64,000 bases of DNA from Clostridium felsineum DSM 794 (GTDB taxonomy: Bacteria > Bacillota > Clostridia > Clostridiales > Clostridiaceae). This document shows positions 8,018 through 16,413 of the stretch, piece after piece. The notes under the pieces were generated by a model. It was given only the letters and a program-made list of their open reading frames with translations. It had not been told where the DNA came from and searched no databases. The stretch lies in contig NZ_CP096980.1 in the NCBI RefSeq assembly GCF_002006355.2, positions 3,224,001 to 3,288,000 of the forward strand, in the 5' to 3' direction. Position 1 is the first letter of the stretch. Every line of letters begins with the position of its first letter. A program made the position numbers and the translations under genes.

Positions 8018-8443
8018 ATGAAAAAAATCTCTATAATTTATTCAAGTAATGGTGGAAATGTGGAAGTTTTAGCTAACGAAATATACGAAGGTGCAAAAAG
8101 TGTTAGTTCAGATGTAACTATAAAATTAGTTTCTGAAGCAACTAAAGAGGATGTGCTTTTAGCTGATGCTGTAGCTTTTGGAAGTCCTTCAAAAAACAAT
8201 AATAATATAGATCAAGAAGAACTTGCTCCATTTTTAAAACAATTTGAACTCACTCTTAATAATAATAAACCAGTTCTTTTATTTGGTTCCTATGGATGGG
8301 ATAATGGCGAATTCATGGAAAAATTCAAAAAATTAATGAAGGATTATGGCTTTAATGTAATTGGAGACCTTACTGTAAATGAAGCTCCTAACAAAGATGA
8401 ACTAAAAAGAGCTAAAGAACTTGGGGAAATGCTCGCAAAATAA
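8018..8443 (+). CDS. Flavodoxin
   Basis: A 141-residue short-chain flavodoxin. The FMN phosphate loop is the YSSNGGNVEVLANEI segment at residues 8-22, the first isoalloxazine loop is FGSPSKNNN near residue 52, and the FGSYGWDNG loop near residue 88 is the second. It carries one or two electrons between ferredoxin-type partners and can substitute for ferredoxin under iron limitation. The start is behind a strong AGGAGG. A perfect 18-bp bidirectional terminator follows. Confidence 0.93.
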   Translation: MKKISIIYSSNGGNVEVLANEIYEGAKSVSSDVTIKLVSEATKEDVLLADAVAFGSPSKNNNNIDQEELAPFLKQFELTLNNNKPVLLFGSYGWDNGEFMEKFKKLMKDYGFNVIGDLTVNEAPNKDELKRAKELGEMLAK

Positions 8444-8448
8444 TTTAA

Positions 8449-8500
8449 ATAAAGATTTCTATAGAGCTTTTAGTTTTATAACCTCTATAGAAATCTTTAT
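8449..8500. terminator. Bidirectional terminator, 18-bp perfect stem
   Basis: ATAAAGATTTCTATAGAG (8449-8466) is exactly complementary to 8483-8500 across a 16-base loop. It separates the convergent flavodoxin and amidohydrolase genes. Confidence 0.85.
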
Positions 8501-8501
8501 A

Positions 8502-9287
8502 CTATATTTTAAAAAGCTTACGTGCATTATCACCCAGAATATTATTTCTTGCTGTTTCGTCATTGCATAGTTGCTCAATTGAAAATTTATCTATAGTTAA
8601 ATTTCCATAAGGCAAATCAGTACTAAATAAACACTTATCTGGTATTTCGTTTATTGCCATACTTAAAGCTACTGCAGTATAACTGGCTGACAAATCCATA
8701 TATAATTTTTTTCTTTCCTTTATCGCTTCAATTACCTCCATCCAATTGGCACCACCTAAATGTCCAATAATTACTGGAATATCTGGATACTCATCATAAA
8801 GTCTTATAATCTCTTTTATATCATTTAAAGTCAGTGGAAATAAACAATGAATCCAAATTGGCAAATTAGAAAATTCTTTTGAAGCTTTAAATATATTTTT
8901 AAGTAAAAAAACCTCTCCATTTGGAATAGTAAATTCGCCTAGTCCAACTAATTCATTTTTTATTATATAATTTTCTATAAATGAGGTTGTATCTTTATAA
9001 TTCATACCTAATGGAACTGATGAAGCACCACAAAATCTTGAAGGATATTTACGAATAACTTTAACCAATTCATTTATAGAAGCTATCTTTGCATCAATAG
9101 GACTTGTCTCTCCTGATATAATTTTATTCAGCTTATTCATTTCCCCTTTAAATTCTTCTAAATTTTTAGCATTTTCAGGATGAACCGTAGTTGAAAATAA
9201 TATAGTTTTATTTATACCTTCCCTGTTCATTAAATCTATATGTTTTTCAATTGGCAAATTTACATGTGCATGACTATCTATTAACAT
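8502..9287 (-). CDS. Amidohydrolase-2 family TIM-barrel hydrolase
   Basis: A 261-residue protein beginning MLIDSHAHVN, with the HxH metal motif at residues 6-8. IWIHC near residue 145 and GHLGGANW near residue 175 hold further metal-site histidines, and FSTDLPYG near residue 222 carries the catalytic aspartate. This is the amidohydrolase-2 (PF04909) pattern, a family that includes decarboxylases and lactone or amide hydrolases. The substrate is not evident. A HxlR regulator is encoded divergently 126 bp away and probably controls it. Confidence 0.8.
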   Translation of the reverse strand: MLIDSHAHVNLPIEKHIDLMNREGINKTILFSTTVHPENAKNLEEFKGEMNKLNKIISGETSPIDAKIASINELVKVIRKYPSRFCGASSVPLGMNYKDTTSFIENYIIKNELVGLGEFTIPNGEVFLLKNIFKASKEFSNLPIWIHCLFPLTLNDIKEIIRLYDEYPDIPVIIGHLGGANWMEVIEAIKERKKLYMDLSASYTAVALSMAINEIPDKCLFSTDLPYGNLTIDKFSIEQLCNDETARNNILGDNARKLFKI

Positions 9288-9413
9288 TTAAACATCTCCT
9301 TTAATTAAAAGGATATCACCTAATATTAAAGACTTGAAGTACGCACAAATTTGATATATAGTTTCAAAAATGATACTATTGATTATATAATTTCTGAAAG
9401 ATTGGAGAATAAA

Positions 9414-9743
9414 ATGTCAAAGACCTTTAATTTAGATAACAATTGTCCTATGGATCTAACAATAAATATACTTAGTGGAAAGTGGAAACTCTCAATACTA
9501 TGGATTTTGTCCAAAAAAATCACACGCTTTAATGAACTTCAAAGATCCTTACCAAATATAACACAAAAAACCCTAACCATGCAGCTCAGGGAATTAGAGG
9601 TGGCTAAAATAATTTATAGAAAGGTTTATGCTGAAGTTCCTCCAAAGGTTGAATATGGTTTGACTAGTATTGGAGAAAACTTGAAACCAGTTTTAAATGA
9701 AATGTGTAACTTCGGGAAATACTATAGTGAAAACTTAAGCTAA
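9414..9743 (+). CDS. HxlR-family transcriptional regulator
   Basis: A 109-residue winged-helix regulator. Features are an N-terminal Cys in NNCPMDLTINILSGKWKLSILWIL, then RFNELQRSLPNITQKTLTMQLRELE (recognition helix) and YGLTSIGENLKPVL in the wing. HxlR proteins are dimeric and often sense aldehydes, quinones or thiol stress through that Cys. The ATG at 9414 is chosen because GGAG sits six bases before it and the length matches the family; an upstream in-frame ATG at 9351 would add a 21-residue tail without family support. Divergent from the amidohydrolase gene. Confidence 0.92.
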   Translation: MSKTFNLDNNCPMDLTINILSGKWKLSILWILSKKITRFNELQRSLPNITQKTLTMQLRELEVAKIIYRKVYAEVPPKVEYGLTSIGENLKPVLNEMCNFGKYYSENLS

Positions 9744-9769
9744 ATCAATATTTTAGCCTTAAAATCAAT

Positions 9770-10501
9770 TCAATTTAATGCTATATCCCAAGGTGTCACG
9801 ATTCCCAAAACCTTTTCTCTTACTTTTCCTGTTTCTGTGATAAATATAAGTGTAAGCTTTTTCTTACCTTGAAGCCTTTTTTTAAACATATCCTCAACTT
9901 CCACAGCCGTAGTTCTTCTTGAAACAAAAGCAAAAAATTCATTTTCATGCTTATTAATTGGTATAAATTCTTTAAAATCATTGATTTTAGTATCTCTTTT
10001 TATTTGAACACCTTCATTTTCTACCATATATGAAAAGACCGTGTTCTTACTAAAAACTCCAACTAACATACCTAAACTATCTACTACTGGTACATTAGCA
10101 TAATTATTGTCCTTCATAACTGTCATCACATCTAATACACTTTCGTTTTGAGTGATAAAATAAATATTTTTTCCTTTTACAGCTATACTTTCTAAAGCTA
10201 GTGGTGGATTTAAAATTTCATCTCTTATCTTAGAATACTTTACAATTATCTTGTCATGTGGTTCTGCAATGGGATCTATATCTGCATTATAAGGATTATG
10301 AATTATTGCATTTCTAAGTCTTGAAAACAGCATCAGTTCATCTTTATATTCATCAAATACTTTATCCCTTTTAGCCATTTTCTTTATCAAATCTACATTT
10401 CCAGTTCTCTCATTTTCATCAAGTGCTTTTCTCATGTGTCTATCTATTTCATTGTATATCGTTAAAAACTTTTCAGCATTGGATTTTACATTGTTTCCCA
10501 T
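9770..10501 (-). CDS. HEPN-like domain fused to paired CBS domains
   Basis: A 243-residue soluble protein. Residues 1-100 are helical and contain RNAIIH (63-68), matching the R-N-x3-H motif of HEPN ribonuclease/nucleotide-binding domains. Residues 100-243 form two CBS motifs (YFITQNESVLDVMTVMKDNNYANVPV and SRRTTAVEVEDMFKK...VLGIVTPWDIA), which bind adenine nucleotides. The combination suggests an adenylate-sensing RNase or RNA-associated regulator, but the HEPN call rests on one motif plus predicted helices. Start behind GGGGGAGG. It stands alone, convergent with the HxlR gene. Confidence 0.7.
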   Translation of the reverse strand: MGNNVKSNAEKFLTIYNEIDRHMRKALDENERTGNVDLIKKMAKRDKVFDEYKDELMLFSRLRNAIIHNPYNADIDPIAEPHDKIIVKYSKIRDEILNPPLALESIAVKGKNIYFITQNESVLDVMTVMKDNNYANVPVVDSLGMLVGVFSKNTVFSYMVENEGVQIKRDTKINDFKEFIPINKHENEFFAFVSRRTTAVEVEDMFKKRLQGKKKLTLIFITETGKVREKVLGIVTPWDIALN

Positions 10502-10574
10502 TTAATTCCTCCCCCTTAAGAAGTTTTCATATATTTTATATTTTATCCTGTAAACTTTATCATATTCCTTTTTA

Positions 10575-11378
10575 TCATCGTAACAAATTTAACTTTTCTA
10601 AAATTTCATCTACAGTATCATAATATTTTCTATTAACTATACTTGTCTCCACTTTATTTGAAAAAAGTATTTTCTTTTCAACATCATCTCTATCTTGATT
10701 ATAATCATAAGTTTCTTCTAGATCCTTAACCTTTTCCTGACTAAAAAATTTATTATTTACAAAATAAAAATATGATTCCACATTAACCTGTTCTTTACTA
10801 TTTGATATTAAATTAGATTTTTCTATTTCATTCATAAACTCATACATCCTAGAAGCTATTTGATTTTTATCTGATATATTATTATCATCCACCAAAATAT
10901 ATAAAATGATTGTGAAATCACCCTTCTGCTTTAAAATACTATTAATATTAAAATCACTTTTATCAGAGCTTTGATAATTTGCTTTAATATTGACTGCATA
11001 CTTAAAATCATTAAATTTATTTTTTATAATTCCTTTAAGCCTCTGCTTTACTAGTGGCCTTAATAAATAGTCATAATATCCATCATCATAATCATTAGAT
11101 ACTCCTATTAGATCATGTGATCTAGATACTATAAAGGTTTTAGAAGGCTCGTTTATAGGATACATTACACATTTATCACTTTTCCCCTTAAATCCATGAG
11201 TAAATAGATTATATCCTACAGACATACTTTTAATATCAAACTTCATTGAGTGCTCATTTTTCATATACCCTTTAAAATCCCTTTTCATATCATCTTTTGA
11301 TTCAGAATTACAACTGCACAGAATTATTAATAAAGTTACTATCATGCATGTACCCAATATTTTCCTTAGTTTATTCAA
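10575..11378 (-). CDS. Lipoprotein, paralogue A of a local family
   Basis: A 267-residue predicted lipoprotein: basic N-terminus, hydrophobic stretch and lipobox ILCSC at about residues 19-23. The mature part shares with the proteins at 11509 and 14957 a block of the form YDDGYYDYLLRPLVKQRLKG followed by F-x-x-F-K-Y-A-V, and a later S-Y-F-Y-F-V-x-N block. Family unknown to me. It should sit on the outer face of the membrane. The neighbourhood (lipase-like protein, second lipoprotein, PH-like proteins) suggests a role tied to the lipase, possibly immunity. That is inference. Confidence 0.7.
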   Translation of the reverse strand: MNKLRKILGTCMIVTLLIILCSCNSESKDDMKRDFKGYMKNEHSMKFDIKSMSVGYNLFTHGFKGKSDKCVMYPINEPSKTFIVSRSHDLIGVSNDYDDGYYDYLLRPLVKQRLKGIIKNKFNDFKYAVNIKANYQSSDKSDFNINSILKQKGDFTIILYILVDDNNISDKNQIASRMYEFMNEIEKSNLISNSKEQVNVESYFYFVNNKFFSQEKVKDLEETYDYNQDRDDVEKKILFSNKVETSIVNRKYYDTVDEILEKLNLLR

Positions 11379-11508
11379 TCAAAAAATCCTTTCTATCCAT
11401 ATAATGCATTAAAATTCTTACATTGTGGGTTATAAAATATTCCTGCAAAAGCGGTTCGACCTCAGAATCTTTTATAAGTCAGAATGTACTAGCATTTATG
11501 CTTTATAT

Positions 11509-12231
11509 CTAGTAATCTGTAAATTGTACTTTTATGCCATTTTTATAATCCTCCCAGTTTTGAAATTTAATATAGACTGATTTTTCTGCCTCCTTTTTCT
11601 TTACCATATCAAATTTGTATCTTTCGGGCTTGATTTTTTTATAATTCTTTTCACTTACAAGGTAGAATATAAAAGATATATTTATATTCTTATTCGAGAA
11701 TCTATTATCCATGATTATATATGCAAAATCTTTTATTTCCTCAGATAATTTTTCCTCATCAAGCTTTTCTCCATAATTTATAAAAGCTTTTATTTCAATT
11801 GAAGATTTACTCTCTTTATTTAAAAAGTCCTCTAAATCTGGTATACCCTTATAATTATAATTCGTAACAGATAAAAGACCATCCTCATCATGAGATATCA
11901 TAACTGAGAACTTTAAATTTTTAAAATCATTATTTTTTATTCCTTCTATTCTTTCTTTAAGCTGAGGTTCTACTAATCTATAAGCATACCCATCTCTATA
12001 GTTTTTGCCATTTTGTTCTGCATAAAAAATTTTGCTTTGATCATTTCTAGGGTATACTGTTATTCCTCTATAGCTTGTTCTATAGTTTTTAATCTTTAAA
12101 TATAATGCATACTTATCTTCTTCGTGTTTAACAATTTTATAATTCTTATATTGAGTAGCTACTGATATTATCAAAATTATAAACATTATAACTAAAAATG
12201 CTGCAAATATTGTTTTTGCCTTTTTCTTCAT
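11509..12231 (-). CDS. Membrane-anchored protein, paralogue B of the lipoprotein family
   Basis: A 240-residue protein with an N-terminal transmembrane anchor (residues 7-28) in place of a lipobox. The extracytoplasmic part carries the family block DGYAYRLVEPQLKERIEGI, followed by D-F-K-N-L-K-F-S-V-M and later FIFYLVSEKNY, aligning with paralogues A and C. Start behind GGAGG. A terminator-like hairpin lies upstream at 12335-12364, so it is probably transcribed separately from the PH-like gene. Function unknown. Confidence 0.65.
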   Translation of the reverse strand: MKKKAKTIFAAFLVIMFIILIISVATQYKNYKIVKHEEDKYALYLKIKNYRTSYRGITVYPRNDQSKIFYAEQNGKNYRDGYAYRLVEPQLKERIEGIKNNDFKNLKFSVMISHDEDGLLSVTNYNYKGIPDLEDFLNKESKSSIEIKAFINYGEKLDEEKLSEEIKDFAYIIMDNRFSNKNINISFIFYLVSEKNYKKIKPERYKFDMVKKKEAEKSVYIKFQNWEDYKNGIKVQFTDY

Positions 12232-12334
12232 TTTTCCTCCAAAATGTGTTTTTACTTTAATTCATTTCATATTTTATCATCTATTTGTTTGCTTTTCTAC
12301 GAAAAAGTAAAATTCAATTAAAAATGTACGTAAA

Positions 12335-12364
12335 AAAGGATGCTTATCAATTAAAGCATCCTTT
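12335..12364 (-). terminator. Terminator after PH-like protein D
   Basis: AAAGGATGCTT (12335-12345) pairs with AAGCATCCTTT (12354-12364). On the minus strand a T-rich tract follows, ten bases after the stop of the PH-like gene. Confidence 0.75.
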
Positions 12365-12373
12365 ATAATTATA

Positions 12374-12775
12374 TTACTGTGCAAACCTTCTATTTAATAT
12401 ATCACAAATATCATTTACATTATTCTTCTGCTCTTTTATTCCTGGTATATACTTCTTAAGCTCAAGTTCCAATTTAAATTCATCATTAAAATAAACATTA
12501 ATTGTAAATCCTGTATTTAAAAGCCATTTGGAAATTTTAACATATTTTATTTTCTTGTAATCAACTGTTATGGCTTTTATAGGCTCCTGTGAAGCATTTA
12601 ACTTAACTATAATAAATTTCTTATCTGTAAATCCCATTATATAACTTTTGTCATCCGCAGTTATCATATTTCCTATTATCGCATTTATAATACCATAACA
12701 ATAATATAAAACCGAATCATTTTCGTTTAAATATTGTGATAATATCTCTTCAAGCGTATTGTCATTAATCTTCAT
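12374..12775 (-). CDS. PH-like small protein, paralogue D
   Basis: A 133-residue soluble protein without signal peptide. Short hydrophobic strands alternate with charged turns and end in a helix, the layout of bacterial PH-like domains (Y-I-M-G-F-T-D-K-K-F-I-I-V-K, then Y-K-K-I-K-Y-V-K-I-S-K-W). It is a clear paralogue of the protein at 15892: both share YYCYGI, FT-x-x-K, IK-x-VKIS-x-W, GIK-x-Q-x-x-N and an IC-x-IL-x-x-x-F tail. Function unknown; duplication together with a lipoprotein gene suggests a linked module. Confidence 0.6.
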   Translation of the reverse strand: MKINDNTLEEILSQYLNENDSVLYYCYGIINAIIGNMITADDKSYIMGFTDKKFIIVKLNASQEPIKAITVDYKKIKYVKISKWLLNTGFTINVYFNDEFKLELELKKYIPGIKEQKNNVNDICDILNRRFAQ

Positions 12776-12845
12776 AGCTTTCCCCTCAATTCATCTTTCG
12801 TCCTTTGGCTGTATACTGCCTTTGTATCCATAGTCATAAAAGCTT

Positions 12846-13103
12846 TTAGAATATACCTCTAGCTCTTTTCATTTTTTCATTAAATCTATAATCCCTTATT
12901 GCCTGCAGTGTACATGTCCATTCCTGTGGTGCAACTTCTGGTTCCTTCTTTTCTTTACTTATATTATCCAAGTGCTTATTTACTATTTTCCCTATAGCAT
13001 CCTCGTTCAAAATATCCATCTTTATTTTCTTTTCCATCTGCAAATATAATTCATCGTACATTAACTTACTTATCCTGTTTAATCTTATCTCCCTATTATC
13101 CAT
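12846..13103 (-). CDS. Small helical hypothetical protein
   Basis: An 85-residue charged, helix-rich protein. ATG 13103 is chosen because GGAGG lies nine bases upstream; a 14-codon upstream extension lacks a ribosome binding site. Its tail (PQEWTCTLQAIRDYR) faintly recalls a segment near residue 65 of the lipase-like protein at 13617 (YDEWKHVLQAIKSSN). It could be a remnant of, or partner to, a second lipase copy. No family recognised. Confidence 0.5.
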   Translation of the reverse strand: MDNREIRLNRISKLMYDELYLQMEKKIKMDILNEDAIGKIVNKHLDNISKEKKEPEVAPQEWTCTLQAIRDYRFNEKMKRARGIF

Positions 13104-13578
13104 TTTATTTTTCCTCCGTACAAGATATTTCAAAAATCCTGTCAACCCTTTTAACTACCGAAGGAGTATATACCATATATATTATGTTCTATTATTTTCT
13201 TTTAATTTTAATTGTATATCTTCTAATTTCTGCCTAATATTGGAATAAGCTCATACAAAAATACAATTTCCTTATTCACATTCAATAGCTTTGTTTTCAT
13301 AATATTACTTTTTATTATGTACATTTTTAATAAACAACCTATCAGATAACACATAATTTAAATATAATAATATATTTAAATTATAATTTTATTATTATTT
13401 ATTTTATTTTTGTCTTATGTATATAATACTACTTTTTATATCATTTTTCCACTTTTTTTATTACTGTTTAATAAATTTATAAAACTTTTTTGAATTTTTC
13501 ATTAAATTTTATATTTATATAATTTATAAAATTTCCGAGATTAATGATTTTATAATAATATTATTTTTTTATAAATTT
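13104..13578. other. AT-rich gene-free stretch
   Basis: About 470 bases of strongly AT-biased sequence without a supported reading frame or recognisable RNA motif. It probably contains the promoter of the 12846-13103 gene and the 3' tail of the lipase transcript. I see no transposon ends in it. Confidence 0.5.
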
Positions 13579-13605
13579 AAAAGCACAGTATTCACCTGTG
13601 CTTTT
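13579..13605 (-). terminator. Terminator after the lipase-like gene
   Basis: Perfect 10-bp stem AAAAGCACAG (13579-13588) with CTGTGCTTTT (13596-13605), twelve bases past the lipase stop, followed on the minus strand by an AT-rich tail. Confidence 0.8.
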
Positions 13606-13616
13606 AAATTTATCCA

Positions 13617-14933
13617 CTATATATAGTTCTGATATTCAAACTTATCCGATACTATTTTTTTCATCTTACAAAGTATTTCTTTCGTTTCTTCCAATAAATA
13701 AATACCACCACTCAAGTTCTCCAATAAATCACAAATAAGCATACAAATATCATTAGCTTCTTCTGCCATAATTAGTTTTTTTAATTTTTTCAAAAAACTA
13801 TCTCTAGATTTAAATTCTTTGAAGATATAATCATAAGCTATAATATCCTTATACTTCTTTATATTTCTCATTGTAACAATTACCGCACATAAAAATCTTC
13901 TATCTTTAAAAAGCTGCTTAAAATTCTCTCTTCTTTTTCCATCCTTTTTTGTAAGTAAAATATTATATATACCATCTGCAAATGCTGCTCCTTCTTTTTT
14001 TCCTTCATAAACTGATAAAATATTAGTAAGAAGCGTAATTTCTGAAAACAATATATCTTTACTTTTTTCACCACCATATGAATTATTAAAATTTTTATAA
14101 CCTATCGCATCGCCAGATTCATTATATATAAGCTTGAGAAATATATTAGGTTTATGATTATCTCTGAGAGTACTCACTTTATCAGTTTTTAAACTTATTA
14201 TATGACCTGATATATTGTTTAAAACGGATGAAACATAATCCCTATAGCTCATGTATGCAATTATTTTACTTCTTATCTCACAAATTTTCCTTTTATTACT
14301 TTCAATAAATTTAAAATTAAAACCTGGTGCATCAAAGGTAACTGTTCTTTTTATTATATCTTGTCCAACTTTAACTGCAACATATTGTGCATCGTTACCA
14401 CCCTTTGAATGTCCTATAGTAGAAAATTCAGTATAACCATATCTATTCTTTACACACTGAAAAAATTCAAGCGCAGCTTTCTGTTGTGGTGTATCTATCT
14501 CAAAAGCCAATAAAAAATTATCATACCAGTCTTCTCCACCTATTTTATCTCTGGTTTCACTTCCTCTATAGTCGATTATAGCCTTATAATCACTTGTTTC
14601 AAAACAATAAGCCACTAGACCATTTGCTTTAGGTTTTAAATTTGTATAACTTGTAGAATCTTGATTTGTATATGACACTATTTTTAGACTGCATAATTTA
14701 TTTGAACTCTTTATTGCTTGAAGTACGTGCTTCCATTCATCATAAGACATATTACATCTGCCTTCTAATTTCAAGAGTTTTTTTTCATCTTTAAGATAAT
14801 CTGACACCATATCACCTATATAATAATTTTCTATTCCATTAGAGCTTTTTATACTACTTGGCAAATCTACATAAGACAATATGGTTAGCATATTATAGTC
14901 ATTATCCTTTATATCTCTCATATTAACCTTCAT
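13617..14933 (-). CDS. Lipase-like alpha/beta hydrolase (DUF2974/Mbeg1-like) with helical C-terminal domain
   Basis: A 438-residue protein. Residues about 100-270 form an alpha/beta hydrolase: IIDYRGSE near residue 119, nucleophile elbow GHSKGG at 174-179 (Ser176), FDAPGF at 200-205, and His260 as a possible catalytic histidine. Residues 1-80 and 290-438 are mainly helical and have no recognised domain. No signal peptide or lipobox is present, so any secretion would need a dedicated route. N-terminal lipase plus C-terminal helical domain recalls the reversed type VII-secreted lipase toxins (TslA type) that are neutralised by lipoproteins. A lipoprotein gene follows closely upstream (14957), which fits that comparison but does not prove it. 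Confidence 0.75.
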   Translation of the reverse strand: MKVNMRDIKDNDYNMLTILSYVDLPSSIKSSNGIENYYIGDMVSDYLKDEKKLLKLEGRCNMSYDEWKHVLQAIKSSNKLCSLKIVSYTNQDSTSYTNLKPKANGLVAYCFETSDYKAIIDYRGSETRDKIGGEDWYDNFLLAFEIDTPQQKAALEFFQCVKNRYGYTEFSTIGHSKGGNDAQYVAVKVGQDIIKRTVTFDAPGFNFKFIESNKRKICEIRSKIIAYMSYRDYVSSVLNNISGHIISLKTDKVSTLRDNHKPNIFLKLIYNESGDAIGYKNFNNSYGGEKSKDILFSEITLLTNILSVYEGKKEGAAFADGIYNILLTKKDGKRRENFKQLFKDRRFLCAVIVTMRNIKKYKDIIAYDYIFKEFKSRDSFLKKLKKLIMAEEANDICMLICDLLENLSGGIYLLEETKEILCKMKKIVSDKFEYQNYI

Positions 14934-14956
14934 AAGTTTCTCCTAAAGACAATTAG

Positions 14957-15754
14957 CTATCTTATGTATTGCATGCGTTTTAAAATCTCTGAGGTATCAA
15001 ATTTATCACTTGAAGTTAATCCAAATGACCCAATTACATATTTTTCTGTTGTATCCTTATTTTCATATCCCCACTTGGAATCCATTACTCGTCTACTTTC
15101 TCTATTAGAAATATACTCTGGACTTACCTTATTATAATTATTAGACTTTACAAGGTAGAATCCAGCATCAACATATACCTTTGAATCTTCCTTTTTAAGA
15201 TCATCCACTAATCTTTGCATTAAACTATTTATCTTTTCAGCCATAACATTTTTGTTAAAGTTATCATCACATTTAACAATAGCTCTTATTTCTAGTCTCT
15301 TATTTATACTATCATTTTTAATAAATCTATCGTAATCACTTTTATCTGTATACTTATCAAATTCTTGAAAGCTTAACCCTGCAACATGGACTGCAAATTT
15401 AACATCTGGAAAGTCTTTACTTAAATCGTCTTTTATTTTTTGATCATACAAGGGTTCTACTAATCTACAAAAATAGTCATCATCATAAGTAATCTCTGTA
15501 GATGTTCCTAGTTTAATTCTTTCAACTGTAAAAGCTTTATTTTTGTTATTTACAGCATGTGCTACCATTTTTGCACGCTCAACATCTTTTCCATTGTCGC
15601 TATTTTGATATCCATCAATTACAAATTCTGTTCCATATTTTTTCTTTAAATAACTCAAAGCTTTATCATCTTTAGCCGCTGTTCTATTACATCCGCTTAA
15701 TACTGCTATAATCAGTACTGCTAATAATCCGCTTAATATTCTTCTTTTTTTCAT
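14957..15754 (-). CDS. Lipoprotein, paralogue C of the local family
   Basis: A 265-residue predicted lipoprotein with lipobox VLSGC at residues 18-22. It shares with paralogues A and B the block DDDYFCRLVEPLYDQKIKDD, followed by F-P-D-V-K-F-A-V-H-V and later GFYLVKSNNYNK. Start behind AGGAGG. Its stop is 23 bp before the start of the lipase-like gene on the same strand, so the two are very likely one operon. It might be the surface immunity or chaperone partner of the lipase. This is inference. Confidence 0.7.
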   Translation of the reverse strand: MKKRRILSGLLAVLIIAVLSGCNRTAAKDDKALSYLKKKYGTEFVIDGYQNSDNGKDVERAKMVAHAVNNKNKAFTVERIKLGTSTEITYDDDYFCRLVEPLYDQKIKDDLSKDFPDVKFAVHVAGLSFQEFDKYTDKSDYDRFIKNDSINKRLEIRAIVKCDDNFNKNVMAEKINSLMQRLVDDLKKEDSKVYVDAGFYLVKSNNYNKVSPEYISNRESRRVMDSKWGYENKDTTEKYVIGSFGLTSSDKFDTSEILKRMQYIR

Positions 15755-15864
15755 TTATTTTCCTCCTAGTTTTTAATTCTGTAGGATATGGTAGCATATT
15801 TTCTATCACTTTTCCATGTTTTTTTGTGTATTTTGTATTTAATTAAAAATGTTTTCTATAAAAA

Positions 15865-15891
15865 AAGAAAGTCAAATGCTTCAACTTTCTT
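15865..15891 (-). terminator. Terminator after PH-like protein E
   Basis: AAGAAAGT (15865-15872) pairs with ACTTTCTT (15884-15891) and on the minus strand runs into seven T residues. It abuts the stop of the PH-like gene. Confidence 0.7.
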
Positions 15892-16308
15892 CTACTTTCC
15901 AAATTTATCAATTAAAATTTTACATATATTTTTTAAATTTTCTCCTTGCTTCTTTATTCCTCTAACTCGTCCATAAATACTGAATTTCACTTTCGAAGCA
16001 TCATCAAATTTAATTGTTACCTTCTTTCCTAATCCAACAATCCAAGTGGATATTTTCACTTCTTTTATATGTTTATATTCAATAGTTTTCGATTCTTTAA
16101 GCTTACCTGCCATACTCATTTTAGTCATTATTAATTTATTATTAGTAAAAGTTAGAATATAATATTTCATACCCAATATAGCAAAGTCTCCAAATAAAAT
16201 CTTTTTTCCTAGACTTGCGAATACAATTCCATAACAATAATATACTTCCAAATCATTTTCATCTAATAGTTCTGCAATAGTTTCTTCGATAATTTTATCG
16301 TTAATCAT
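15892..16308 (-). CDS. PH-like small protein, paralogue E
   Basis: A 138-residue soluble protein, paralogous to the one at 12374: YYCYGIVFASLGKK, YYILTFTNNKLIMTK, EYKHIKEVKISTWIVGLGKK, then GIKKQGENLKNICKIL. The strand-rich layout with a final helix suits a bacterial PH domain. It lies directly upstream of lipoprotein C with its own terminator. Duplication of the PH-like/lipoprotein pair around the lipase gene suggests a functional module of unknown role. Confidence 0.6.
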   Translation of the reverse strand: MINDKIIEETIAELLDENDLEVYYCYGIVFASLGKKILFGDFAILGMKYYILTFTNNKLIMTKMSMAGKLKESKTIEYKHIKEVKISTWIVGLGKKVTIKFDDASKVKFSIYGRVRGIKKQGENLKNICKILIDKFGK

Positions 16309-16362
16309 AATGTTAATTTCTCTCCATTCATTTAAAGTTGTATTTTATATATTACCATGGAA

Positions 16363-16405
16363 TAAAAAAAAATCCTATATGAATTCAATATATTCATATA
16401 GGATT
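16363..16405 (-). terminator. Terminator after the 161-residue membrane-anchored protein
   Basis: Perfect 13-bp stem AATCCTATATGAA (16371-16383) with TTCATATAGGATT (16393-16405). On the minus strand eight T residues follow. Confidence 0.88.
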
Positions 16406-16413
16406 AGTTTATT

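Noticed and set aside
11440..11480. GGTTCGACCTCAGAATC considered as the T-arm of a tRNA
   Set aside because: No acceptor stem or anticodon arm can be folded around it.
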